Assembly: GCA_902773925.1 (NCBI GenBank)
Contig: CACYGI010000005.1
Coordinates: forward strand, 62,001 to 126,000
Reading direction: 5' to 3'
DNA length: 64,000 nt
Source of the DNA: an uncultured Bacteroidia bacterium
GTDB taxonomy: Bacteria > Bacteroidota > Bacteroidia > Bacteroidales > UBA932
A program made the translations under genes and the position numbers. Below are positions 17,445-26,258 of the stretch, one piece after another. How positions within the stretch are numbered: the first letter of the stretch is position 1; each line of letters opens with the position of its first letter. The notes under the pieces were generated by a model. The model was not told the DNA's origin. It did no database searches and saw only the letters and a program-made list of their open reading frames with translations.

Positions 17445-18368
17445 ATGACAATTCAGCAGCTGAGGTACATCATCGCCATAGATGACTACAGGCATTTCGG
17501 CCGGGCAGCCGAAGCCTGCAACCTGACGCAATCCACGCTGAGCCTGATGGTTAAGAAGCTGGAGGAGGAGCTTGACGTCCGCATTTTCGACCGCGAATCG
17601 CATCCCGTCGTTCCGACCGCAATCGGACGCAGGGTTATCGACCGCGCGAAGGTGGTGATCTACAACGTGGAGCAGATTGCCGAGATGACCCGTTCTGAGA
17701 AGGAGATTCTTTCGGGACCGCTCCGCCTGGCTCTCATTTCGACAGTAGCGCCGGTTCTGATCCCGGGCATCTTCAGTTATCTTGGGGAGCATTATCCGGG
17801 CATTTCCCTGCAGACGGAGGAGATGCTCAGCAGCACGATCAAGGAGAAACTCCGCAAGGCCGAGGTTGATATCGGGATTATGGCCTCTCCGGTGAATGAA
17901 CCGGACCTGCTGGAGATCCCGCTGTATCACGAGCGTTTCCTGGCCTATGTTTCGCCCGAAAATCACGCCTACGACCTGAAGAGCATAAAGACCGGCGATC
18001 TGCTTGGCCAGTCAGTCTGGATCATTCGGGACGGCCTCAGGCAGTGGAAGATCGGCGAGTCAGGCGGCGATGATATCGCTTACGACCGCTTCTTCGAGGG
18101 TGGCCGCGTGGGCATCCTCATTCAGGTGGTCAACTGCAACGGCGGCATCACCATCATTCCAGAGACGCATACCGATCTGATAATGTACAGCCAGCAGACC
18201 TGTCTGCGCCCCATCACAGATCCCGTCCCCAGCCGAACGGTCTCATTGGTCATCCGAAGCGACTACATTCACCAGGCGAAGCTCAACGCTGTCGCCTCCG
18301 CCATCCGGCACATAATCCCGCCCGCGCTTCAGGAGCCCATTCTGCGCAAAGGGAAGATAGTGCTGTAG
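17445..18368 (+). CDS. OxyR-like LysR-family regulator lacking the redox cysteines
   Basis: A 307-aa LysR-type regulator. The N-terminal winged helix-turn-helix (MTIQQLRYIIAIDDYRHFGR, then AAEACNLTQSTLSLMVKKLE) closely resembles OxyR, and the effector domain begins near residue 90. In E. coli OxyR, the peroxide switch uses Cys199 and Cys208. The matching stretch here (WIIRDGLRQWKIGES, about 192-206) has no cysteine; only C25, C231 and C253 are present. It therefore probably does not sense peroxide by that disulfide. ATG 17445 is used because it begins the conserved domain. It is divergent from trkH. Confidence 0.85.
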   Translation: MTIQQLRYIIAIDDYRHFGRAAEACNLTQSTLSLMVKKLEEELDVRIFDRESHPVVPTAIGRRVIDRAKVVIYNVEQIAEMTRSEKEILSGPLRLALISTVAPVLIPGIFSYLGEHYPGISLQTEEMLSSTIKEKLRKAEVDIGIMASPVNEPDLLEIPLYHERFLAYVSPENHAYDLKSIKTGDLLGQSVWIIRDGLRQWKIGESGGDDIAYDRFFEGGRVGILIQVVNCNGGITIIPETHTDLIMYSQQTCLRPITDPVPSRTVSLVIRSDYIHQAKLNAVASAIRHIIPPALQEPILRKGKIVL

Positions 18369-18431
18369 GCACTGGCATCCAAAGGTATATCCGTGGCCAA
18401 AATGAACTATATTTACGGACAAATTTATCGT

Positions 18432-19571
18432 ATGGAAAACTCGCAACTCAAGAATATCGACCGTCTGGCCGGATATGTGATCAAGCTGGGAATATTGGCG
18501 ATAATCGCTTTCGCGTGCTGGTATTTCAGCAATGTGCTCGTCTATATCGTTCTGGCTTTTATCATTTCGCTTATCGGCAAACCGCTGGTGCGGCTGATGC
18601 GCAAAGTCTCAATCGGTGGCAAATCCGCGCCTGACTGGCTGCTGGCGGTTTTGACGATCCTCATAATATTCGCTCTCTTAGCGCTGGTTGCTACGCGGCT
18701 CGTGCCGGTCGTAACAGGCGTTTTCCGCGAGGCATCTGTATTCAGCAATATGCGGCTGCCCGAAGGCAATGTGATCAATAACATCAACTCCTGGATAGTC
18801 AGCGTCATCCCCGGACTGAGTCCCGATTACGATGCGGTAGGGGTGGTAATGGACTATATGAAAGGTGCGTTCAGCGATGTCAGCATCAGCGGCATCCTGG
18901 GCTCCGTCGCCTCGGCGGTCGGCAGCCTGGCCATCGGCCTGTTCTCAGTCGCATTTATATCCTTCTTCTTTCTCAAGGATGACAATCTGTTTGCCAATAT
19001 CGTCGCTGCTCTCACTCCTGATCATCTGGAAGGTTCTGTCCGTGCGGCCATCAATGACAGCGAACGGCTCCTGTCGCGTTATTTCGTGGGCCTGGTGCTG
19101 GAGATGCTCTGCGTCGCGCTCGTAGATTTCCTCGGGCTGTGGCTCATCGCCCGGGTGAGTATCGGCTATGCCATCAGCATCGGCTTCCTGGCCGGCATCC
19201 TCAATATCATCCCGTATGTCGGTCCGCTCCTCGGGGAGGTTATCGGCGTGCTGCTCTGCGTCGTGCTGAAGTACGGAGCCGGCATCGGCCTGGATGTCAA
19301 TATCTGGGTTTTCGCCCTGATAGTGCTCATCATTATGCTCTGCGTCCAGCTCATTGACAACTTCATCCTGCAGCCGCTCATCTACTCGACGAGCATCAAG
19401 GCCACTCCGCTCGAGATCTTCATCGTCATCCTCATCGCCGGCCATATCGGCGGCATCTGGGGAATGCTGGCGGCCATTCCCGCCTACACCGTAGTGCGCG
19501 TAGTGGCAGGCAGATTCTACAGCGACAAAAAGCTCGTCCGCCGGCTGATGCCGGAGCAGGGGAAGGGGTAA
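18432..19571 (+). CDS. AI-2E family transporter (PerM-like permease)
   Basis: A 379-aa membrane protein of the AI-2E/PerM family. It has the usual layout: two or three N-terminal helices, a soluble middle segment, then helices carrying FFFLKDD, the conserved GILNIIPYVGPLLG region and IDNFILQPLI. Members have been linked to export of autoinducer-2, indole-type molecules or sodium; the true substrate here is unknown. The ATG at 18432 follows a TATATTTA box about 20 nt upstream, a near-match to the -7 element. The cupin gene follows closely. Confidence 0.85.
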   Translation: MENSQLKNIDRLAGYVIKLGILAIIAFACWYFSNVLVYIVLAFIISLIGKPLVRLMRKVSIGGKSAPDWLLAVLTILIIFALLALVATRLVPVVTGVFREASVFSNMRLPEGNVINNINSWIVSVIPGLSPDYDAVGVVMDYMKGAFSDVSISGILGSVASAVGSLAIGLFSVAFISFFFLKDDNLFANIVAALTPDHLEGSVRAAINDSERLLSRYFVGLVLEMLCVALVDFLGLWLIARVSIGYAISIGFLAGILNIIPYVGPLLGEVIGVLLCVVLKYGAGIGLDVNIWVFALIVLIIMLCVQLIDNFILQPLIYSTSIKATPLEIFIVILIAGHIGGIWGMLAAIPAYTVVRVVAGRFYSDKKLVRRLMPEQGKG

Positions 19572-19587
19572 TTATAGCTTGCAGCAA

Positions 19588-19947
19588 ATGAAAAAGACCG
19601 AATTGTTTCGAACCAGCCAGAGCTGGGATGGGGTGCAGCTGCCGGATTATCCGGCGGGCAGGCCTGAATTGGTGTCCGTGAAAATAGAGATTCCGGCAGG
19701 GCAGAAGCTCTCGTGGCACGACCATCCGGTGATCAATTTCGGCATTCTGGCCGAGGGCGAACTGACCATCGTCAGCCAGGACGGAAGCGAGCGCACCTTC
19801 CACAAAGGCGAGGCGATCGTAGAGATGGTCGGCACCGTCCATCGCGGCGAGAACCGCGGCACGAAGCCCGTCGTGCTCTATATGTTCTATCTGGCCCGGA
19901 AAGGCGAACCCATCTCAGTGGAGCATCCGGAGGTTGAGAAAGACTGA
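19588..19947 (+). CDS. Cupin-domain protein
   Basis: A 119-aa single-domain cupin. Motif 1 appears as SWHDHPVINFGILAEGELTI (histidines and glutamate for metal binding) and motif 2 as GEAIVEMVGTVHRGENRG. Small cupins of this type can act as metal-dependent isomerases, dioxygenases or ligand sensors; nothing here fixes which. ATG 19588 is used; a TTG nine bases earlier would add three residues. The gene is 16 nt after the AI-2E permease and ends at a bidirectional hairpin. Confidence 0.8.
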   Translation: MKKTELFRTSQSWDGVQLPDYPAGRPELVSVKIEIPAGQKLSWHDHPVINFGILAEGELTIVSQDGSERTFHKGEAIVEMVGTVHRGENRGTKPVVLYMFYLARKGEPISVEHPEVEKD

Positions 19948-19968
19948 CTCCCGCCACGGCTATCAAAA

Positions 19969-20005
19969 GAAAGAACTCGTGAGTGCCGCTCACGAGTTCT
20001 TTTTA
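19969..20005. terminator. Bidirectional terminator between the cupin and hydrolase genes
   Basis: A perfect 13-bp stem (AAGAACTCGTGAG at 19971-19983 and its complement at 19989-20001) with a 5-nt loop has an A-rich left flank and a T-run on the right. It can therefore stop both convergent transcripts. Confidence 0.85.
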
Positions 20006-20007
20006 TC

Positions 20008-21075
20008 TCATTTCCGCTCAAACTCGAAGTGCAACGGTTTATCGAAATTGCGGCGGTAGTAATAGGTCACAGAAGGGTGGGTCAAGTCCATGACAAGCGT
20101 CCATATGGTGCCCATGTAACGGTCTTCCCTTTGCGGAGCGGAAACGGAGGCGATCGCCTGAGTGAGCCGTCCTTTATCCATCACCCCGCCTGTGGCATCC
20201 AACTGACTGCAAAGAGATTCATATCGGCGGTCTCCCTCTTTCAGGCCCACGTTCCGCTTGGCTTCGCACAGGTAATGATTGGCGACAGCGGCTGATTCGA
20301 CCACCTCCATCTGGTTGTTCACATACTCCACGACCACGCTTCGGCCGGTGGCATCGGAGATGGCGTAATGATGAGCAGAGCCGATGTCAGAATGCATATC
20401 AATGCCGCGCAGCAGATCCAGCGCCTCATCCACGGTCGCGGCATTCTTCAGCAGGTAGCAGATGGCCGTCGTGGTGGTGAGGGCAGGCTTTCCGCTCTCC
20501 TGCTTTGTCTGGACCTTGTCTCCGGCCATCAGGTCTGCGACGGCAAGGCCCTTTTCATTTATTCCATCCAGAGCGAAAAACAGCACGGCCAGTGCCATAT
20601 ACTGATTATTGCCGCCTTCGGGAACCCAGCCCTCCCCGAAACCGAAGAAGTCGATATTGAAAGTGGTATAGGTCTCATAACCCTGCTCAGGAACCGTGTG
20701 CAGAATGATGCCTGTAGCCGAGTTGAAATCGAAATTGCGACCCATCATCACGCCACCCTCGGGCGTGCGAACCGTCAGGGCGGTGCAACCGTAATCCATC
20801 GGCCTCGGGACCCAGGACGTAGGTTGAGAAAATCCTTCGATGATGAAACGCTTGACGTATCCGGCCAATTCAGCGGCGCTGCGGCCGCCTCCGTTTTGCA
20901 CGAGACCGGCAAAGCCATCATCACCTTTGTATTCCATATAGTAGAGTCCCTCATCCAGTTTCTTTATGGACTTGGCACCCTGCTCAAGTGCTCCGGCCTG
21001 CGCCCACGCATTGGCTCCGGAAAGCCATACGACGGCTAACAAGCCCATTATAATGGTCTTGGCAATATTTTTCAT
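20008..21075 (-). CDS. Exported Ntn hydrolase, linear amide C-N hydrolase type
   Basis: A 355-aa protein with a signal peptide (ends ANAWAQ). The nucleophile region YGCTALTVRTPEGG, then MGRNFDFN, is the pattern of the choloylglycine hydrolase / acid-ceramidase-like superfamily, with later YAISDATGRSVVVEYVNN. The candidate nucleophile is Cys97, so about 70 residues of propeptide would have to be removed. Bile salt hydrolases usually have the cysteine at position 2, so a bile-salt role is not assured; C45-like or N-acylethanolamine-type amidase activity is also possible. It is 20 nt behind a winged-helix regulator gene and probably in that operon. Confidence 0.75.
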   Translation of the reverse strand: MKNIAKTIIMGLLAVVWLSGANAWAQAGALEQGAKSIKKLDEGLYYMEYKGDDGFAGLVQNGGGRSAAELAGYVKRFIIEGFSQPTSWVPRPMDYGCTALTVRTPEGGVMMGRNFDFNSATGIILHTVPEQGYETYTTFNIDFFGFGEGWVPEGGNNQYMALAVLFFALDGINEKGLAVADLMAGDKVQTKQESGKPALTTTTAICYLLKNAATVDEALDLLRGIDMHSDIGSAHHYAISDATGRSVVVEYVNNQMEVVESAAVANHYLCEAKRNVGLKEGDRRYESLCSQLDATGGVMDKGRLTQAIASVSAPQREDRYMGTIWTLVMDLTHPSVTYYYRRNFDKPLHFEFERK

Positions 21076-21095
21076 AATACGTACGATAAATTACT

Positions 21096-21377
21096 TTACG
21101 AAAGGTATTCTTTCAGTGCTTCTACATATTGATTAAAAGCCTCGCGGCCTGAAGGAGTTATCCTGCAGGTCGTACGGGGCATCTTGCCCCTGAAGCCTTT
21201 TTCCACCGTGATATAGCCGGCGGCGGTGAGTTTGTCTATCTGCACGCTGAGATTTCCTGAGGTGGCGCCAGTCTGATTTTTCAGGAAGGTAAAATCGGCC
21301 TCATCCACCCCTGAGAGGATGGACATCACGGCCAATCGGAGCTCCGAGTGCAGCAGCGGATCTAACTTGGGGAACAT
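21096..21377 (-). CDS. Winged-helix transcriptional regulator
   Basis: A 93-aa DNA-binding protein of the small winged-helix (HTH_34, MarR/ArsR-like) type. The core reads LRLAVMSILSG, then LKNQTGATSGNLSVQIDKL (recognition helix), then a wing GYITVEKGFRGKMPRTTCRIT and a C-terminal dimerisation helix. It starts 3 nt after the upstream membrane protein stop, so both come from one transcript. This pairing of a membrane protein with a short winged-helix regulator is common in Bacteroidales, but its signal is unknown. Confidence 0.85.
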   Translation of the reverse strand: MFPKLDPLLHSELRLAVMSILSGVDEADFTFLKNQTGATSGNLSVQIDKLTAAGYITVEKGFRGKMPRTTCRITPSGREAFNQYVEALKEYLS

Positions 21378-21380
21378 AGA

Positions 21381-21956
21381 TTACTTGTACTGTAGTTTCA
21401 CGATGCATCCTGTCGCGAGCAGCAGAACGCCGCCCAGGGTGAATATCAGCAGCTGCGCTTCGCCATTTACCAGCAAGGCGAAAACGGCGCCGCCGACTCC
21501 CAGCAGGAAACCTCCGATGATCGTAGGCCAGTTTTTCAGCAGAGCTCCTGAGATACATTCGGCCAGGCCCAGAATGATAACGATGATAAGCGTAACGCGC
21601 ATAGGGATCAGGAAGAGGGCAATGAGGCTGAGCGTGATGGCAAATGCGCCGAAAACACCCCACACGCTGCTGAGCATCTTGCTCACTTCGTTCTGAGGTA
21701 TGGCCTTACTGTATTTCCCCATCAGTGCGGCGATGGGGTAGCCGATGACAGGCATGGCAAACCAGAGGAAGTTCCACTCAGGCTTCCCGGTAAGATGCCA
21801 CAAAAAGTAGATAACAAGGGAAACAACCGTCAGTAGCGCTCCCCAAAGCATAAAATACTTGGCGCTGCCCCGAAGGATCTCCTTGCGACTGTTGTTGAAG
21901 GTTTCGCTGATGAGCTGAAGGCTCCGCTGAGCCGTCATTTCTTTGTCTTGTTCCAT
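21381..21956 (-). CDS. Hypothetical membrane protein paired with a winged-helix regulator
   Basis: A 191-aa protein with a charged N-terminus (MEQDKEMTAQRSL) followed by about five or six hydrophobic helices, starting at YFMLWGALLTVVSLVIYFLW. No catalytic motif is visible. It is first in the minus-strand operon with the winged-helix regulator (3-nt gap) and the Ntn hydrolase. It may act as a sensor or anti-regulator for its partner; that is inference from the arrangement only. A strong promoter lies just upstream. Confidence 0.75.
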   Translation of the reverse strand: MEQDKEMTAQRSLQLISETFNNSRKEILRGSAKYFMLWGALLTVVSLVIYFLWHLTGKPEWNFLWFAMPVIGYPIAALMGKYSKAIPQNEVSKMLSSVWGVFGAFAITLSLIALFLIPMRVTLIIVIILGLAECISGALLKNWPTIIGGFLLGVGGAVFALLVNGEAQLLIFTLGGVLLLATGCIVKLQYK

Positions 21957-22021
21957 TGTATCAGGTATTTAGCTCGTTATTGCGCTTAAACGCAGCTGCG
22001 CAGTCTGCCTTAACCGCGATA

Positions 22022-22053
22022 CAAAGATAAACAAGTTTATAATATAAACCAAA
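22022..22053 (-). promoter_or_regulatory. Promoter (TTTG / TATCTTTG) for the membrane protein-regulator operon
   Basis: On the minus strand, TTTG (plus coordinates 22050-22053) and TATCTTTG (22022-22029) are 20 nt apart, an excellent Bacteroidota promoter. The first start codon is at 21956. Confidence 0.75.
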
Positions 22054-22078
22054 TTTATTTTAATTAAATTTTAGATAA

Positions 22079-22804
22079 CTAGCGATACGTGATTTCGCGC
22101 TTGATTACATTAGTGACCTTGCCGTCAATCCAGGTGTACTGAGTGATCCAGTTGCCCTTTTTGTCATATTCGGGGTATGAGTATGTCATAACTAATTCCC
22201 CGCCGTCGGGTATAAAATGAGTTACCTCGATAACATTATTGTCCTTATCGAATTTCTGAAACAGGCGGTAAAACAATTCTCCGTCAGAGTATAACATCTG
22301 ATCGATAAGGCGGCCTTTGCTGTCATAGGCGATATTGGTCAGAACGTTGCCGTCCGCATCAACGGATTTGGTGAATTCGCCATTATAATAGTCAGTCATC
22401 GTATATTGATCATCAGTGCCGATGTCGCACAACCACTTACAGTAGTCTTCGCCACGCTCAATAACCCGGTTCTCGGTCTTGCTGTCGGTGGCCTTGACAT
22501 AAATTGTCTGGGATTCCAGCACTCTATCGTCAAAAATAGATTCCATCTTATAGGTGCACACTCCTTCATCATTGTAGGCGCTGTAAACCGTCTGATTGCC
22601 CTTCTTGTCGTATTCGTAGATATAGACATCATCAAGTTCGCCAGGCACAACCTCACCGAACTTTTCAGTCGCACCGTAAACAAACTCCTTAACCATCTTG
22701 ACATTCCCCTTCATCCCCGAAAACTTAATCAACTGAACAGGCCCATTGTTACTGCAGGCGGTAATGGCGAATAAAAGAAAGGGGAGGAGGGATTTGGGGG
22801 TCAT
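22079..22804 (-). CDS. Hypothetical lipoprotein with YD/RHS-like short repeats
   Basis: A 241-aa lipoprotein: a short signal ends in the lipobox AITAC. The body contains repeated beta-hairpin-like units, such as YEYDKKGNQTVYSAYNDEG, YDSKGRLIDQMLYSDGE and YPEYDKKGNWITQYTW, which resemble single RHS/YD-type repeats found in many Bacteroidales lipoproteins of unknown role. No enzyme motif is seen. It stands alone and is the last gene of the GC-rich chromosomal block before the island. Confidence 0.7.
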   Translation of the reverse strand: MTPKSLLPFLLFAITACSNNGPVQLIKFSGMKGNVKMVKEFVYGATEKFGEVVPGELDDVYIYEYDKKGNQTVYSAYNDEGVCTYKMESIFDDRVLESQTIYVKATDSKTENRVIERGEDYCKWLCDIGTDDQYTMTDYYNGEFTKSVDADGNVLTNIAYDSKGRLIDQMLYSDGELFYRLFQKFDKDNNVIEVTHFIPDGGELVMTYSYPEYDKKGNWITQYTWIDGKVTNVIKREITYR

Positions 22805-23016
22805 AGTAGTGGGTAGAATATTTTTAGCAAAGTTAGCAAATCTGTAAACAATGACAATTAGGTGGCACCTTGCCGCGACAATCTTCTTATGAAAAATAAT
22901 GGTTTACCAACAGAGACAAATAGTTTACTTTTTAGCAAAAAGTTTGCAGGATCCGAAAAAAGTAACCATATTTGCAACAGCTCATCAACCAAGTTGTTGA
23001 AGGAGTAACGGGATCG

Positions 23017-23225
23017 TCATTCGGCGGTCCTTGCTTTTTTATGCGCCTCATAGTCTTTCATCAACTTGCGATAAGTGTGCCCGCTATCAACGGGATATGC
23101 TGTCCAGAGCACTGCAAAAGTGTCTCGCTTTTCAATATTCACAAGATAGGATTCCTGCTCGTGATAGATAAGTACACGCTCCCTTCCGCCACGAACATTT
23201 GACCAAACCTTCAGATAGGGGAAAA
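23017..23225 (-). pseudogene. C-terminal remnant of a toxin-like or phage protein
   Basis: The minus strand is open from about 23225 to a stop at 23017-23019 and reads like a real protein end: FFPYLKVWSNVRGG, ERVLIYHEQESYLVNIE, DTFAVLWTAYPVDSG, YRKLMKDYEAHKKA. An in-frame stop lies directly upstream and there is no start codon, so this is a decayed fragment of roughly 65 codons. The pattern resembles the C-terminal nuclease modules of phage MuF-like or similar proteins, but that is a weak comparison. It marks the left border of the island. The rest of 22805-23437 shows no gene. Confidence 0.45.
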
Positions 23226-23437
23226 ACCCCTCGTGTTCTTAATTTATCGACAACCGCGACCCTCTGACCCAAGGATAGGCAACAAATGGTCCCAGATGTC
23301 AGTTTCAGCACGGTGATGATTATTACGAAATAGATAGATAGATGAAATTCCGATTTAGAGGCAAAAGATTGAATGTTGAAATAAGTTAAAACAAGAACTG
23401 ATATTCAATAAGTTAGGAATTAATCCTATTTGCAATT

Positions 23438-23470
23438 CCTCAAATTCGATAAAAAAATGTAAATTTGAGG
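23438..23470 (+). promoter_or_regulatory. Inverted repeat and possible -7 box before the methyltransferase gene
   Basis: CCTCAAATT (23438-23446) and its complement AATTTGAGG (23462-23470) form a 9-bp inverted repeat. The right arm overlaps TAAATTTG (23460-23467), a TAnnTTTG match, so a bound regulator could block the promoter. No -33 box at proper spacing is visible. An AAGGAG ribosome-binding site follows about ten bases before the ATG at 23492. Confidence 0.45.
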
Positions 23471-23491
23471 TTCACAAGGAGTAAAGACCTT

Positions 23492-24784
23492 ATGCCAAAA
23501 AGATTTATTGATTTTTTCGCTGGTGCCGGCGGATTGTCTGAAGGTTTTATTAAAGCTGGATACGTTCCAATCGCTCACGTTGAAATGAAAAAAGACGCTT
23601 GTGATACCCTGAGAACGCGGGCGGCTTTTCATTATCTGCGTGAGAACAACCAGCTTGATATATACGAAAACTACCTTCGCAATAAACGAGAAGGTACTGA
23701 TGGTTCAGCACTTTGGAATCAAGTCCCGCCTGAAGTTACCAACCGGGTTATTCAAGCCACTATCGGTGAGGAAACGATGGCTGACATTACGGCCCGTCTT
23801 GATGCTCTTGCCGGTTGCGAACCCATTGACATCATCATTGGTGGCCCTCCCTGTCAAGCTTATTCGATAGCCGGTAGAGCCAAGATGGGTGAATATGTAA
23901 AGAAAGATCCCAGGAATTATCTGTACCGTTTCTATCTTCGCTTCATTGAACACTTCCGTCCCAAGATGTTTGTTTTCGAGAATGTTATGGGCATCACCAC
24001 TGCGCAAACAGCGGATATGGTCAAGCCTTTTGACGACCTGAAACGTATAGCGGATGGAATGGGATACGAAGTGGAAGCTCATGAGCAGGTTGCATCTGAT
24101 TATGAGGTCTTGCAACACCGCCATCGAATGATTATCGTTGGCTGGCGCAGAGAAGACGACAACAATATCCCTACAGGTTACCATTACCCGGAGCTCACTA
24201 AGATTCCGAACAAGTACAAAACTCGTCGGGATATATTTGCTGACCTGCCGGAGCGAAGAAGTGGAGATGGGAAGCTATGTGAACTTGTCCAATATACCCG
24301 TCCCCTTGAGGAAATGGAGTATCTCAACAGCACCGGAATCAGAGGTACTTTTAATTTTACAACGCAACACGTTACGAGGAACAACAATGTTCGTGACCGG
24401 GAAATATATTGTATTGCCATCAACGAGTGGAAGCATAAACGCCGCCTGAATTACGCGAAACTTCCTCCTAGGCTTCAGACCCACAAGAATACGAGCTCCT
24501 TCCTGAACCGCTTCAGTGTGGTCGATCCCCAAGGCTGCTGCCATACGGTTGTTGCGCACATAGCCATGGATGGCCATTATTACATATTCCCATCAAAGAA
24601 GCCAACCATAGAGAATGCCCGCTCGATCTCAGTTAGGGAGGCCGCTCGTCTCCAATCATTCCCTGATGATTACTTCTTTGAAGGCAGCCGTACATCGGTA
24701 TTTATGCAGATAGGAAACGCCGTCCCTGTAATGATGTCATACCACATGGCAATTGCCCTGCAATCGCAATTGGAGCACGAATAG
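23492..24784 (+). CDS. DNA (cytosine-5)-methyltransferase (Dcm type)
   Basis: A 430-aa C5 cytosine methyltransferase. Motif I is IDFFAGAGGLSEGF at the N-terminus, motif IV with the catalytic cysteine is GGPPCQAYSI (about residue 120), motif VI is FVFENVMG, motif VIII is QHRHRMIIVGW, and motif X is MQIGNAVPVMM. The target-recognition region lies between VIII and IX. It would modify host DNA at an unknown site and so protect it from the nucleases of this cassette. ATG 23492 has a good AAGGAG site; an upstream TTG at 23465 overlaps the promoter box. The next gene is 3 nt away. Confidence 0.93.
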   Translation: MPKRFIDFFAGAGGLSEGFIKAGYVPIAHVEMKKDACDTLRTRAAFHYLRENNQLDIYENYLRNKREGTDGSALWNQVPPEVTNRVIQATIGEETMADITARLDALAGCEPIDIIIGGPPCQAYSIAGRAKMGEYVKKDPRNYLYRFYLRFIEHFRPKMFVFENVMGITTAQTADMVKPFDDLKRIADGMGYEVEAHEQVASDYEVLQHRHRMIIVGWRREDDNNIPTGYHYPELTKIPNKYKTRRDIFADLPERRSGDGKLCELVQYTRPLEEMEYLNSTGIRGTFNFTTQHVTRNNNVRDREIYCIAINEWKHKRRLNYAKLPPRLQTHKNTSSFLNRFSVVDPQGCCHTVVAHIAMDGHYYIFPSKKPTIENARSISVREAARLQSFPDDYFFEGSRTSVFMQIGNAVPVMMSYHMAIALQSQLEHE

Positions 24785-24787
24785 CCT

Positions 24788-26254
24788 ATGGACTATAGCA
24801 GAATTGAAACCGCATCCGCTGCACCGAAGGCCTCGTCTATGGTCGAGACCTTCCGCGCTATCGGGTACTCTCTGGAGACGGCTGTTGCCGACATTATCGA
24901 CAACTCCATATCTGCAGACGCCAAGAACATATGGATAGACCGTTTCTGGCGAGGTGGCCAGTCTGTCATCACCATCAAGGATGACGGCCATGGTATGACC
25001 AGTTCAGAAACCATCCAGGCAATGCGCCCCGGTTCCCAGAATCCCAACGAGGAAAGAAGTGAAAAGGACCTTGGCCGCTTTGGCCTTGGCTTGAAGACAG
25101 CCTCGTTCTCACAATGTCGCAAAGTCACCGTGTTCAGTAAGCGTAAAGATAACAATCCCGCATATTGGACATGGGATTTGGACTATGTCGCTCAGAACGA
25201 CACGTGGGACCTTTTGAAATGGATGCCTGACGATTTCTCTTCTGCCCTTGATGATGTAGAGTCCGGAACAATAGTAATTTGGAATGATATGGACAGGGTC
25301 GTCCGTTCGACTATTTCAGAAAACGATCTCAATGCTCACGAGAAGTTCTCCAGATCCATGGATCGGGTCAAGAACCATATTGCAATGACATTCCATCGCT
25401 TCATAGAAGCAAAGTCTGTAAAACTCTATTGGTGCGGACACGAAATTGAACCTTGGAATCCATTCTGCCCGACAGAGAGCAAGATTCAAGTGATGCCTGA
25501 AGATCATCTGAATGGTGGTGTGACTGTACGTGGCTACATCCTTCCCCATAAAAAGAATTTCTCCTCAGAGAAAGCGTATTTGGCTGCAGAAGGAATGAAT
25601 GGATGGAACGCACATCAAGGTTTTTATATTTACCGTGGCAAGCGTCTCCTTCTTGCCGGGAATTGGTTGGGAATGTTCAAACAAGAAGACCCATATAAGC
25701 TGGTCCGTGTTCAGGTCGATATTCCGAACACTCAGGATTCCGAGTGGAAAATCGATATCAAGAAATCCCAAGCGTATCCTCCTTCAGGATGTCGCGATGT
25801 GCTGGAGTCGTACGCCAGAAAAGCTCGCCGCACCGGTGTAGAAGTATACAAGCACCGTGGTCGTATTCTCAAGCAGCGGGCTGGGACTTCTTTCCAGCCG
25901 CTATGGGAAGACAAACGCAAGGACGGAAAATGGTCATTTGTGGTAAACCGTAATAACGAGTTGATACTACGAGTTCGCGAAATGGCACACGAGAATCCTG
26001 ACAAGGCGATAGAAACGCTTCTGCGCATCATAGAGGAGGCAATCCCCACCAAAGCAGTGTATGCCAACCAGGTTGAAATGGAAAGCACACAGAAGGATGC
26101 TTTTGAGGGATTTGATATGGATGCGCTCAAGTCACTTGCTGAGACTCTGTACGAGACTAAAATTAACGCCGGCCTTTCTCCAGAACAAGCCAGGAACGAA
26201 ATCAAGAACATTGAGCCTTTCAACAATTTTGAAGAACTAATCGATTCATTATAA
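24788..26254 (+). CDS. GHKL (MORC/MutL-like) ATPase
   Basis: A 488-aa protein with an N-terminal Bergerat ATP-binding fold. The N box is DIIDNSISADAKNI, the G1 box is KDDGHGM, and the G2 region is GRFGLGLKTASFSQ. There is no histidine-kinase phosphoacceptor and no HSP90 middle domain. The family is the MORC/MutL-like GHKL ATPases that Iyer, Abhiman and Aravind (2008) described as partners of restriction-modification genes. By analogy it may load or clamp on DNA in an ATP-dependent way for the nuclease parts. It lies 3 nt after the methyltransferase gene and 4 nt before the Z1 gene. Confidence 0.85.
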   Translation: MDYSRIETASAAPKASSMVETFRAIGYSLETAVADIIDNSISADAKNIWIDRFWRGGQSVITIKDDGHGMTSSETIQAMRPGSQNPNEERSEKDLGRFGLGLKTASFSQCRKVTVFSKRKDNNPAYWTWDLDYVAQNDTWDLLKWMPDDFSSALDDVESGTIVIWNDMDRVVRSTISENDLNAHEKFSRSMDRVKNHIAMTFHRFIEAKSVKLYWCGHEIEPWNPFCPTESKIQVMPEDHLNGGVTVRGYILPHKKNFSSEKAYLAAEGMNGWNAHQGFYIYRGKRLLLAGNWLGMFKQEDPYKLVRVQVDIPNTQDSEWKIDIKKSQAYPPSGCRDVLESYARKARRTGVEVYKHRGRILKQRAGTSFQPLWEDKRKDGKWSFVVNRNNELILRVREMAHENPDKAIETLLRIIEEAIPTKAVYANQVEMESTQKDAFEGFDMDALKSLAETLYETKINAGLSPEQARNEIKNIEPFNNFEELIDSL

Positions 26255-26258
26255 CACT

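Noticed and set aside
20008..21075. Bile salt hydrolase call
   Set aside because: The nucleophile is at residue 97 after a propeptide rather than near the N-terminus, so only the wider Ntn hydrolase family is supported.
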